A stretch of DNA of 64,000 nucleotides from Streptomyces sp. RerS4 (lineage in GTDB: Bacteria; Actinomycetota; Actinomycetes; Streptomycetales; Streptomycetaceae), in NCBI RefSeq assembly GCF_023515955.1, contig NZ_CP097322.1:4698501-4762500 (forward strand). Reading direction: 5' to 3'. Every line of letters starts with the position of its first letter. The first letter of the stretch is position 1. Below, piece after piece: positions 15,374-24,050 of the stretch. The position numbers were made by a program, and so were the translations under genes. The notes under the pieces are model-generated. The model saw only the letters and a program-made list of their open reading frames with translations, searched no databases and was not told the DNA's origin.

Positions 15374-15394
15374 CGGGCGTGGGGGGAGCGACGC

Positions 15395-17005
15395 TCACGT
15401 GGTCTCGGTCGCGGAGGGCGTCGAGGGCGTCGGGGTAGCCGTCGGAGGGGTGGCGGTGCACACCGTGTCCGCGGCGGGGGCCTTCCCGTCCAGCAGGTAG
15501 CGGTTCACCGCGCCCTGCACGCAGGCGTCGCCGCTGTTGTACGCGCCGTGCCCCTCGCCCTTGTACGTCAGCTCGACGCCGACGCCCTTGCCGAGCCGCT
15601 CCGCCATCTTGCGCGCCCCCTCGTACGGGGTCGCGGGGTCACCGGTGTTGCCGATCACCACGATCGGGGCCGCGCCGGGGGCGGAGACGTCCGGGGTCTC
15701 CCAGGCGCCGTCGACCGGCCAGTCGGTGCAGCTCATCATGGCCCAGCCGAGGAAGTCCCCGAAGACGGGCGAGGCCTTGCGGAACTCCGGCAGCTTCGCC
15801 TTGGTCTCCTCCAGGGTGTAGCGGTCCTTGGAGTCCGCGCAGTTGATGGCCGTGTTGGCCGCGCCGATGTTGCTGTAGCGGCCCTGCTGGTCGCGCCCGT
15901 TGAGCGCGTCGGAGAGCGCCATCAGCAACTGGCCCTGGCCGCCCTCCGCCTCGTCGAGGCCCTGTTCCAGCAGGGGCCACAGCTCCTGGGAGTACAGCGC
16001 CTGGGCGATGCCGTTCGTCGCGGCGCTGTCGGTGAGCCTGCGGCCGCCGAGGCCCTGGATGGGTCGGGCCGCCAGCTCCTTCTGGAGCTTGACGATGTTG
16101 TCCTCGATCTCCTTGGCGGTGCTGCCCTGGAGCCGGCAGGCGTCGCCCCGGTCCACGCAGTCCTGGGCGAAGTTGCCGAGGGCCAACTGGAAGCCCTTCG
16201 CCTGGCCGAGCGCGCCCTCCTCGGAGGTCTTGGTCGGATCGACCACCGCGTCGAAGACGGCCCGGCCGACCCGCTTGGGGAACAGGTGGGCGTACACCCC
16301 GCCGAGCTCCGTCCCGTAGGAGATCCCGAAGTAGTTCAGCTTCTCGTCGCCGAGGGCCTGGCGGATGCGGTCCAGGTCGCGGGCGGCGTTCTCGGTGCCG
16401 ACGTGGGGGAGGACGGCGCCCGAGTTCTTCTCGCAGGCCTCGCGGTACCCGCGCAGGGCGTCGAGGAAGGTCTTCTCCTGCTCGGGGGTCGAGGGGGAGG
16501 AGTCCTGCGCGTAGTACGCGTCCAGTTGTCGGTCGTTCTGGCAGCGCACCGGGGCGCTGCGGCCCACCCCGCGCGGGTCGAAGCTCACCAGGTCGTACCG
16601 GGCGCGCAGGGCCTCGTACTCCTTGGCCGCGCCGGGCAGGGTGGTGATGCCGGAGCCGCCGGGGCCGCCGAAGTTGAAGACCAGGGAGCCCAGGCGGTTC
16701 TTGGGGTCGCGGGCCTTGGCGCGGATCAGGGCGAGGGGGATGGTCTCACCCTCGGGGTCGGCGTAGTCGAGGGGGACGTCGAGGGTGGCGCACTGCCAGT
16801 CCTTGCCGGGCACCTGGCCGCCGCCCTGGAGAGCGGTGGGGGCCTGGCACTCGCCCCACTTCAGGGGTTTGACGTCCCGGGCGGCGGAATCCGCCTTCCG
16901 TCCGCTCCCGCCGTCGCCGTCGGAACAGGCGGCGGTGGTGAACAGTGCGGCGGTGAGGGCGGTGGCGGCGACGGACCTCAGGGCGATTCGGGGCATGTCA
17001 CCCAT
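15395..17005 (-). CDS. Secreted tripeptidyl-aminopeptidase-like lipoprotein (S33)
   Basis: A 536-residue exported alpha/beta hydrolase of the Slp/tripeptidyl aminopeptidase group. The N-terminus has an RIALRSVAATALTAALF signal ending in a TTAAC lipobox with the acylated Cys at 27. GGPGGSG (113-119) is the oxyanion loop, GISYG places the nucleophile at Ser229, Asp lies in NTGDPATP and His in GEGHGAY. It should cleave short peptides from N-termini outside the membrane. The C-terminal 25 residues are a Thr/Pro/Ser tail. The first ATG-like start gives MGDMPRI; an internal ATG at residue 4 is equally possible. Confidence 0.93.
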   Translation of the reverse strand: MGDMPRIALRSVAATALTAALFTTAACSDGDGGSGRKADSAARDVKPLKWGECQAPTALQGGGQVPGKDWQCATLDVPLDYADPEGETIPLALIRAKARDPKNRLGSLVFNFGGPGGSGITTLPGAAKEYEALRARYDLVSFDPRGVGRSAPVRCQNDRQLDAYYAQDSSPSTPEQEKTFLDALRGYREACEKNSGAVLPHVGTENAARDLDRIRQALGDEKLNYFGISYGTELGGVYAHLFPKRVGRAVFDAVVDPTKTSEEGALGQAKGFQLALGNFAQDCVDRGDACRLQGSTAKEIEDNIVKLQKELAARPIQGLGGRRLTDSAATNGIAQALYSQELWPLLEQGLDEAEGGQGQLLMALSDALNGRDQQGRYSNIGAANTAINCADSKDRYTLEETKAKLPEFRKASPVFGDFLGWAMMSCTDWPVDGAWETPDVSAPGAAPIVVIGNTGDPATPYEGARKMAERLGKGVGVELTYKGEGHGAYNSGDACVQGAVNRYLLDGKAPAADTVCTATPPTATPTPSTPSATETT

Positions 17006-17119
17006 TCTGGGCGTTTCGCACTCCGGCCGCCCCCGCGCTGACCCGTTCGGGGACGGGCGGGGGGGCCCCGGGGCCGGCGCCGGCGCCTCGTCCCGCCGGG
17101 CACCCCCTGGATGGCTTCC

Positions 17120-19915
17120 TCAGATGGCTTCCTTGCGGGTCAGGAAGTTGAACGACAGCCAGCCCGGCAGGACCGGCAGCCAGAAGGTCATCAGGCGGAA
17201 CAGGAGCACCGCCGAGATGGCGACCTCCTTGTCGAGGCCCGCCGCGATCAGACCCAGCGTCAGCGTGGTCTCCACCGCGCCGATGCCGCCCGGCGTCGGC
17301 GCCGCCGAGCCCAGCGCGTTGCCGGCCAGGAAGACCACCGCGATGCTCGCGTAGCTGATCGCCTCCCCGCCCCCGAAGGCGCGGATCGACGCGTCGAGGC
17401 ACATCACGAAGCAGCCGGTCAGCAGCAGCATGCCGCCGATGCCCGTCATCAGCTTCTGCGGTCGCTGGAGGACGTCCAGCATGCGCGGCACCACGCCCGC
17501 GAACAGCGCCCGTACCCGCGTCACCACGAACTTCCGAAGGAACGGCACCGCCGTCACCACCAGCACCAGCACTGCCACCGTCAGCAGACCCGCGATGACC
17601 GTCCGGGACGGCGTCATCTCGGGGGTCTTCTCGGTGCCCGTCAGGTAGCCGAAGGACAGCAGCAGCAGGATGTGACTGGCCAGACCGAACAACTGCGAGG
17701 CACCCACGCTCGCCACCGCCAGCCCCGGCCGGACGCCGGCCCGCTGGAGGAAACGGGTGTTCAGCGCGACGCCGCCCACCGCCGCCGGGGCCACCAGCTT
17801 CACGAACGAACCGGCCACCTGCGCGACCACCGTCCGCAGGAACGGCACCCGCTCGGGCACGAAGCCCAGGAGGCTCATCGCCGCCGCGAAGTACGTCAGC
17901 GCCGAGAACGCCAGCGCCGCCCCGACCCAGCCCCACTGCGCCTGCCCGACGATCGTCGCGAAGTCCACGTGCGCCAACTGCGTCAGCAGGAAGTACGCGC
18001 CGAACGCGCCCGCGATGAACGACACCAGCGTGCGCGGCCGGATCCGCTCCAGCCGCGCCGGCTCCACCGGCGCCTGCGGGCGGATCAGCAGCACCTGCCG
18101 GCGGATCTGGCTCAGCAGGTCCTCCTCCCGCGCGTCTTCGAGCGCGTCGTCCAAGGCCCGCTTCTCCGCCTTGCGGTCGGCGACCGGACTGGCCGAGGCG
18201 CCCGCCTCGCGCGCCGCCTTCGCCGCCCGCGAGGACTCCAGGACGGCCTCCCGCTGCCGGTCGGCCCGCTCCCGGGCCAGCCGGCGCAGGGTCGCCCGGG
18301 TCGAACGGCTCAGCGCGATCGGCTGGAGCAGCGGCAGACAGTCCGCCACCGTGTCCGGCCCGAGCACCGACACCGCCGAGGCCACCGACCGCTCCGCGCC
18401 GACCCGCAGGCCGAGGGTGGTCAGCAGCTGCGCGATGTCCATCCGCAGCACCAGATCACCGGCGGCGATCTCACCGCCGCGCAGGTCGGTCAGGATGACG
18501 TTGCCGGAACGATCCACCAGCAGCGCGTCCCCCGTCAGCCGGCGGTGCGCGATCCGGCGCGACTGGAGCGCCCGTACCTGCTCCCACGCGTTGCGGCTCA
18601 GCTCGTCGGTGATCTCCTCGTCGGGGAGCGCGTCGAGGGTCCGGCCGCCCAGGTGCTCGTAGACGAGCATCACGGCGTCCGGCCCCAGTTCGGAGGTGGC
18701 GATCAGCCTCGGCGCGTTCGCACCGGCCGCGATGGCGGCGTAGGCGAGCAGCGCCTCCTGCTCCAGTGCCTGGCGCAGCGACTGGATGCTGCGGCGGGTG
18801 GTGATCCCGCGCAGGGTCAGCCGGCGCCAGACCCGGTAGAAGAAGCCCTGCGCCTGCTGTTCGCGGTCCACGACCGTGACGTCCAGCGGTGGGCCGTCCT
18901 CCAACGTGACGTGGTAGCGCCGGCCCCGGTCGCCGACCTCGGCGTTGTCCGCTCCCGGCGCCTCGGCGCGCATCGCGCTGACCGGCTGGAAGCCGACGCG
19001 GCGCAGGCCCGCGAGGAGGTTCTGCCCGGTGGGCCGCACGTTCGGGGAGCCGACCGCGTACAGGGTGCCGTACGCGACGCTCCAGCCGATCAGGATCGTC
19101 AGGGCGATCGAGAACGGCGTGGTGTAGCCGCTGACCAGCATCGCGAAGGCGTCGAGCAGCAGCACGACCCACAGCGCGACCCGCCAGCGCGGCCGTCGGG
19201 CCATTCCGACGGCGGTCATGTACGCGATCACGGGCGCGAGGTAGCCGTGCACCGGGTCGGTGAGGGCCCCGCCGGCGCCGGTGGTGCGGGTCAGCGCGTC
19301 CTGGATGGTCTCGGGGGCGGCCTGCGACACCCACAGGTCGGTGGTGAGGGTGACGCCGTGCGCGAGGACGGCGGCGAGCACACCGTCGGCGATGCGCAGT
19401 CCGTCGCGTTTGATCAGCCGTTCGATGGCGAAGGCGACGGGCACCAGCAGCACCGCGATGCTGGAGACCAGCCCGGCGACCTTGATCAGGAAGTCGGGGG
19501 CCTGGCCGGTGCCCTTGGTGATGTCCTGCTCCAGCCCGACGGTCGTGCCGTGGGCGAAGGCCGCGATGGCGAGGACGACGACGATGCCGATGATGCCGGA
19601 CAGCAGACGTACGAGGTCCGAGGGCCGGTGCACGCGGGCGGCGAGCAGCGGCTCGTCGACCTCCACCTGATCGGCGGCGGTCGGGGTGTGACCGGACGGG
19701 TGGAGGTCGTCGGGATGCGGCTGCGGTGCCGTGGGGCGTGTCGGCTCCGGGCGTGCCGGCTCGGGGGGCGTCGGCTCCGGGGGCGTGGCGGGGCCCGGAT
19801 CGGGGCGCGCGCCGTTGTCCGGGCGCGGGTCCTCGCCCCGCGCCGCCGCGCCGTCCGGAGGGCTCACACCCTGCTCCTTCGCCGTCACTTCCGTCTCTTC
19901 TTGATCACGTATCAC
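17120..19915 (-). CDS. Flippase-like membrane protein with kinase-like middle domain
   Basis: A 931-residue membrane protein. Residues 1-80 are a Pro-rich cytosolic segment with TPPEP/ARPEP runs. Six or so membrane helices follow (85-270), then a soluble region resembling a degenerate aminoglycoside/RIO-like kinase (VYEHLGGRTLD, IAHRRLTGDALLVD, VILTDLRGG), and from about 610 an LPG synthase/flippase-like domain (TIGR00374 type) with the motif APTPGGIGAVETTLTLGL. The protein probably moves or anchors lipid-linked material, but neither substrate nor kinase activity is shown. GTG at 19913-19915 is taken as start; GTG at 19888 is an alternative. Confidence 0.85.
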   Translation of the reverse strand: MIRDQEETEVTAKEQGVSPPDGAAARGEDPRPDNGARPDPGPATPPEPTPPEPARPEPTRPTAPQPHPDDLHPSGHTPTAADQVEVDEPLLAARVHRPSDLVRLLSGIIGIVVVLAIAAFAHGTTVGLEQDITKGTGQAPDFLIKVAGLVSSIAVLLVPVAFAIERLIKRDGLRIADGVLAAVLAHGVTLTTDLWVSQAAPETIQDALTRTTGAGGALTDPVHGYLAPVIAYMTAVGMARRPRWRVALWVVLLLDAFAMLVSGYTTPFSIALTILIGWSVAYGTLYAVGSPNVRPTGQNLLAGLRRVGFQPVSAMRAEAPGADNAEVGDRGRRYHVTLEDGPPLDVTVVDREQQAQGFFYRVWRRLTLRGITTRRSIQSLRQALEQEALLAYAAIAAGANAPRLIATSELGPDAVMLVYEHLGGRTLDALPDEEITDELSRNAWEQVRALQSRRIAHRRLTGDALLVDRSGNVILTDLRGGEIAAGDLVLRMDIAQLLTTLGLRVGAERSVASAVSVLGPDTVADCLPLLQPIALSRSTRATLRRLARERADRQREAVLESSRAAKAAREAGASASPVADRKAEKRALDDALEDAREEDLLSQIRRQVLLIRPQAPVEPARLERIRPRTLVSFIAGAFGAYFLLTQLAHVDFATIVGQAQWGWVGAALAFSALTYFAAAMSLLGFVPERVPFLRTVVAQVAGSFVKLVAPAAVGGVALNTRFLQRAGVRPGLAVASVGASQLFGLASHILLLLSFGYLTGTEKTPEMTPSRTVIAGLLTVAVLVLVVTAVPFLRKFVVTRVRALFAGVVPRMLDVLQRPQKLMTGIGGMLLLTGCFVMCLDASIRAFGGGEAISYASIAVVFLAGNALGSAAPTPGGIGAVETTLTLGLIAAGLDKEVAISAVLLFRLMTFWLPVLPGWLSFNFLTRKEAI

Positions 19916-20034
19916 CAGTCACCGCCCGGAAGATGGTGGCACGGACGGGCGGCCGCGCGGGGCAGCAGGGTGCGCGCCGGTACGGAAGCGAAGCTTCCGC
20001 GTGGATGTCCTTGGCATCCGGCACCATGGGCCGG

Positions 20035-20382
20035 ATGAGCGAAGAGCTGCCCGCGTACGCGGAGCGGGTGCTGGAGGTGGCCGAGCGGATTCCGCCCGGC
20101 CGGGTGATGACGTACGGGGACGTCGCGGAGTGGCTCGGGGAGGGCGGACCCCGTCAAGTCGGGCGTGTCATGGCCCTGTACGGAGGGGCCGTGCCCTGGT
20201 GGCGCGTGGTGCGGGCGGACGGAGTACCCCTGCCCGGCAGCGAGCGGCGGGCGCTCGCGCACTACCGGGCCGAGGGCACTCCGCTGCGCGAGACCCCGTC
20301 GGGCGAGCCGCGGCTGGCGATGCGCGGGGCCCGTTGGGACGGCCGTTCCGAGGGGGACGGAGGCGACGAGGGTCACATCTGA
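20035..20382 (+). CDS. Alkyltransferase-like DNA repair protein (ATL)
   Basis: A 115-residue protein of the MGMT/Ogt C-terminal domain: RIPPGRVMTYGDVAEWLG, RQVGRVMALYGG and a final LAMRGARWDG. The alkyl-acceptor motif P-C-H-R-V reads PWWRVV, so the reactive cysteine is replaced by Trp as in ATL proteins. ATLs bind O6-alkylguanine and recruit nucleotide excision repair rather than removing the alkyl group. ATG at 20035 is used; ATG at 20026 is possible. The M. tuberculosis equivalent Rv3204 also sits near adnAB and uvrD2. The last 15 residues are a Gly/Asp tail. Confidence 0.9.
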   Translation: MSEELPAYAERVLEVAERIPPGRVMTYGDVAEWLGEGGPRQVGRVMALYGGAVPWWRVVRADGVPLPGSERRALAHYRAEGTPLRETPSGEPRLAMRGARWDGRSEGDGGDEGHI

Positions 20383-20586
20383 CAGCTTCCGCCATCCGGG
20401 GCGCCGGCGGGAGGTCGAAGGCGCGTACGGGGGACGAGCCGTGCGGCCCCGCCGGCGACGGTCCGGCCGGCCGGGACGGCCTGCGGCGGGCGGGGCGGTT
20501 GGCGTAGCGTTGCCTCTTCGGCGTCCGCCGACGGGGCCGCAGTATCCGCAGCATCCGTAGAAGACCCACCAGGACCGGCACCTCAC

Positions 20587-23500
20587 GTGATCACCTCTCC
20601 CTCCGGCCGCGCAGAGCGGCGTACGCGGACCCCTGACGCGTACCGCCTGGTGCGTACCGGGCCGGAACAGGTGGCTCCCCCTGTTCTGGACGCGGCGCAG
20701 CGCGCGGTGGTTGATCACACCCGCGGACCGTTGCTGGTCCTCGCCGGACCGGGCACCGGCAAGACCACCACGCTGATCGAGGCCGCCGCCGCCCGCGTCG
20801 AGGCCGGGGTCGATCCCGCCCGCGTCCTGATCCTCACCTTCGGCCGCAAGGCCGCCGTGGAACTGCGCGACCGCGCCGCGCTGCGGCTGGGCGGCGCGCG
20901 CGCCCCGCAGGCCACCACGTTCCACTCCTTCTGTTACGGCCTGGTCCGCGCCCACCAGGACCACGAACTCTTCGCCGATCCGCTGCGCCTGCTGTCCGGG
21001 CCGGAGCAGGACGTGATGGTCCGCACCCTCCTGGAGGGGCAGCGCCGGATCCGCTCGATCCGCTGGCCCGACGACCTGCGGGCCGCGCTGACCACGCGCG
21101 GCTTCGCCGACGAGGTGCGCGCCGTGCTGGCCCGCGCCCGCGAACTGGGCCTCGGCCCGGAGGCGCTGTCGGCGTTCGCCGAGCGCATCGGCCGCCCCGA
21201 CTGGAAGGCCGCCGCCGCCTTCCTCTCCGAGTACCTCGACGTCCTCGACATGCAGGGCACCCTGGACTACGCGGAACTCCTGCACCGCGCGGTCCTGCTG
21301 GCCGAACGCACCCCCGCGCTCTCCTCCTCGTACGACGTGATCTACGTGGACGAGTACCAGGACACCGACGCCTCCCAGTTGCGGCTGCTGCGCGCGCTGT
21401 CCGGGCCGGGCGGGACGCTGGTGGCCTTCGGCGATCCCGACCAGTCGATCTACGCCTTCCGGGGCGCGGACATCAACAACGTGCTCGACTTCGAGTCGGC
21501 CTTCCCGGGCGCGGCGGTGCGGGCGCTCACCGTCGGCCGCCGGTCGGGGTCACAGCTGCTGGCCGCGACCCGACTGCTGACCACCCGCATGCCGGTCCCG
21601 CGCCTGCCCTCCGACGCCGTCCGGGCGCACCGGGCGCTGCGGCCCGCGCGGGAGGGCGGCCGGGTCGAGGTGTACACGTACCCGACGGCCGGCGCCGAGC
21701 TGGACAACATCGCCGACATCCTGCGCCGGGCCCACCTGGAGGACGGGGTGCCCTGGCGGGACATGGCAGTCCTGGTCCGCGCCGGGGGCCGCACCCTGCC
21801 CGCGATGCGGCGCGCCCTGATCGCGGCGGGAGTCCCGGCGGAAACGGACGCCGCCGCCACCGCCCTGCGCCACGAACCGGCGGTCGCCCCCCTCCTGACG
21901 GCGCTCCGCACCACAGCCCTGGCAGCAGCCCCCCAGAGCCCGGTCCCGCCCGGCTCGGACGCGGACCCGCTCCCGACGGCGCCGGACGCCCCGACCGGGT
22001 CGGGCCCCGCCCACCGTGACGCCGCGTCGTCGGGCACGGCGGATCCGGACGCGACGCGTGCCGACGAGGCACCCGACGCCGGGCACGGGTGGGTCGGGGT
22101 CGAGGCCGCGCTCACGTTGCTCGGGTCGCCGCTCGGGGGGATGGACTCCGCCGATCTGCGGCGGCTCGGGCGGGCCTTGCGGGACGAGGAGCGGGCCGCC
22201 GGGGTCACCGTCCCCGCGCCGTCCGACGTGCTGCTGGCCCGCGCCCTCGCCGAGCCCGAGCGGCTCACCGTCCACGACCCCGCCTACGCCCGCGGCGCGC
22301 AGCGCCTCGGCCTGCTCCTGCGCAAGACCCGCGAGCTCCTCCAGGGTGGCGGCACCGCCGAAGAGGCCCTCTGGACCCTGTGGGACGGCACATCCTGGCC
22401 CGACCGGCTGGAGCGCCAGGCCCGGCGCGGCGGCGCCGCCGGCCGCAACGCCGACCGGGACCTCGACGCCGTCTGCGCCCTCTTCGACACCGCGGCCCGC
22501 GCGGAGGAACGTACCGGCGGCCGCGGCGCGCTCAACTTCCTCGAACAGCTCGAAGCCGAGGACATCGCCGCCGACACCCTCACCACCCGCGCCACCCGCT
22601 CCGACGCCGTCCGCCTCATGACCGCGCACCGCTCCAAGGGCCTGGAGTGGGGCCTCGTCGTCGTCGCCGGCGTCCAGGAAGGTCTCTGGCCCGACCTGCG
22701 CCGCCGCGGCTCCCTCCTCGAAGCCGACCGCATCGGCCGCGACGGCCTCGCCGAACCCCTCACCCCCGGCGCGCTCCTCGCCGAGGAACGCCGACTGTTC
22801 TACGTCGCCACCACCCGCGCCCGTCACCGCCTCGTCGTCACCGCCGTCAAGGCCCCCGCCGAGGACGGCGACCAGCCCTCCCGCTTCCTCACCGAACTCG
22901 GCGTCACCCCCAAGGACGTCACCGGCCGGCCCCGCCGCCCCCTCGCCGTCCCCGCGCTCGTCGCCGAGCTGCGCGCCACCACCGTCGACCCCGACGCCTC
23001 CCCGGCCCTGCGCGACGCCGCCGCCCGCCGGCTCGCCCGCCTCGCCGCCCTCACCGACGACGAGGACCGCCCCCTGGTCCCCGCCGCGCACCCGCACCGC
23101 TGGTGGGGCCTGTACGAACCGACCGCCTCCACCGTCCCGCTCCGCGACCGCGACCGCCCCGTCGCCCTGTCCGGCAGCGCCCTGGACCAGCTCGCCAACA
23201 CCTGCTCCCTCCAGTGGTTCCTGGGGCGCGAGGTCAAGGCCGACGCCCCCTCCACCGCCGCCCAGGGCTTCGGCAACGTCGTCCACGTCCTCGCCGACGA
23301 GGTCGCCTCCGGCCGCACCCCCGCCGACCTGGCCGTCCTCATGGAACGCCTCGACTCCGTCTGGGACGCCCTCGCCTTCGACGCCCCCTGGAAGTCCCGC
23401 CAGGAGAAGGACAACGCCCGCGCCGCCCTCGAACGCTTCCTGCGCTGGCACACCACCGACCGCGGCGGCCGCCGGGCCGTCGCCACCGAGCACGACTTCG

Positions 23501-23973
23501 ACGTCACGCTGGACGCCGGCGAGTACGCCGTCCGCGTCCGCGGCTCCATGGACCGCGTCGAGGCCGACCCGCAGGGCCGCGCGTACGTCGTCGACTTCAA
23601 GACCGGCAAGGGTGCCCCGACCCGGGACGAGGTCGCCCGCCACCCGCAGCTCGCCGTCTACCAGCTCGCCGTCCGCGAGGGCGCCGTCGACGAGGTCTTC
23701 GACGGCCGGCGGCCCGTCCCCGGCGGCGCCGAACTCGTCCAGCTGCGCCAGGACGCCACCAAGAAGGACGGCGGCGAGGGCGTCCCGAAGATCCAGGCGC
23801 AGCAGCCGCTCGACGGCGGCACATCCGGCGAGTGGGTCGGCGACCTGCTGGCCACCGCCGCCGGCCGGGTCCTGGACGAACGTTTCACCCCCGCCACCGG
23901 CGAACACTGCGGGCGCTGCGCCTTCCGCAGCGCGTGCAGCGCCCTGCCCGAGGGCCGCCAGACCGTGGAATGA
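20587..23973 (+). CDS. adnA: UvrD-like helicase/RecB-type nuclease, AdnA subunit
   Basis: An 1128-residue DNA motor-nuclease. AGPGTGKTT (53-61) is Walker A, VDEYQDTDASQL motif II and HRSKGLEW motif V/VI region. The C-terminal RecB-family nuclease has VVDFKTGKG near 1001, with Cys in NTCSLQW (about 873) and a CGRCAFRSAC cluster (1108-1117) that can hold an iron-sulfur centre. A Pro/Ala/Asp linker lies near 460-495. It pairs with the next gene, as in the AdnAB heterodimer that resects double-strand breaks in actinobacteria; the adnAB locus has been reported essential in Streptomyces. GTG at 20587 has only a weak ribosome site. Assignment as A rather than B follows gene order. Confidence 0.9.
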   Translation: MITSPSGRAERRTRTPDAYRLVRTGPEQVAPPVLDAAQRAVVDHTRGPLLVLAGPGTGKTTTLIEAAAARVEAGVDPARVLILTFGRKAAVELRDRAALRLGGARAPQATTFHSFCYGLVRAHQDHELFADPLRLLSGPEQDVMVRTLLEGQRRIRSIRWPDDLRAALTTRGFADEVRAVLARARELGLGPEALSAFAERIGRPDWKAAAAFLSEYLDVLDMQGTLDYAELLHRAVLLAERTPALSSSYDVIYVDEYQDTDASQLRLLRALSGPGGTLVAFGDPDQSIYAFRGADINNVLDFESAFPGAAVRALTVGRRSGSQLLAATRLLTTRMPVPRLPSDAVRAHRALRPAREGGRVEVYTYPTAGAELDNIADILRRAHLEDGVPWRDMAVLVRAGGRTLPAMRRALIAAGVPAETDAAATALRHEPAVAPLLTALRTTALAAAPQSPVPPGSDADPLPTAPDAPTGSGPAHRDAASSGTADPDATRADEAPDAGHGWVGVEAALTLLGSPLGGMDSADLRRLGRALRDEERAAGVTVPAPSDVLLARALAEPERLTVHDPAYARGAQRLGLLLRKTRELLQGGGTAEEALWTLWDGTSWPDRLERQARRGGAAGRNADRDLDAVCALFDTAARAEERTGGRGALNFLEQLEAEDIAADTLTTRATRSDAVRLMTAHRSKGLEWGLVVVAGVQEGLWPDLRRRGSLLEADRIGRDGLAEPLTPGALLAEERRLFYVATTRARHRLVVTAVKAPAEDGDQPSRFLTELGVTPKDVTGRPRRPLAVPALVAELRATTVDPDASPALRDAAARRLARLAALTDDEDRPLVPAAHPHRWWGLYEPTASTVPLRDRDRPVALSGSALDQLANTCSLQWFLGREVKADAPSTAAQGFGNVVHVLADEVASGRTPADLAVLMERLDSVWDALAFDAPWKSRQEKDNARAALERFLRWHTTDRGGRRAVATEHDFDVTLDAGEYAVRVRGSMDRVEADPQGRAYVVDFKTGKGAPTRDEVARHPQLAVYQLAVREGAVDEVFDGRRPVPGGAELVQLRQDATKKDGGEGVPKIQAQQPLDGGTSGEWVGDLLATAAGRVLDERFTPATGEHCGRCAFRSACSALPEGRQTVE

Positions 23974-24038
23974 GCCGGCTCCCGGAACGCGTCGGACCGC
24001 CTGCTGAGACGCCGGCGGGGACTGTCGGCGCGGGCGGC

Positions 24039-24044
24039 TAGCCT
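24039..24044 (+). promoter_or_regulatory. -10 box of a leaderless adnB transcript
   Basis: TAGCCT lies 6 nt before the GTG of adnB, 66 bp past the adnA stop. adnB may therefore have its own promoter in addition to readthrough. Confidence 0.45.
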
Positions 24045-24050
24045 TTCGAG

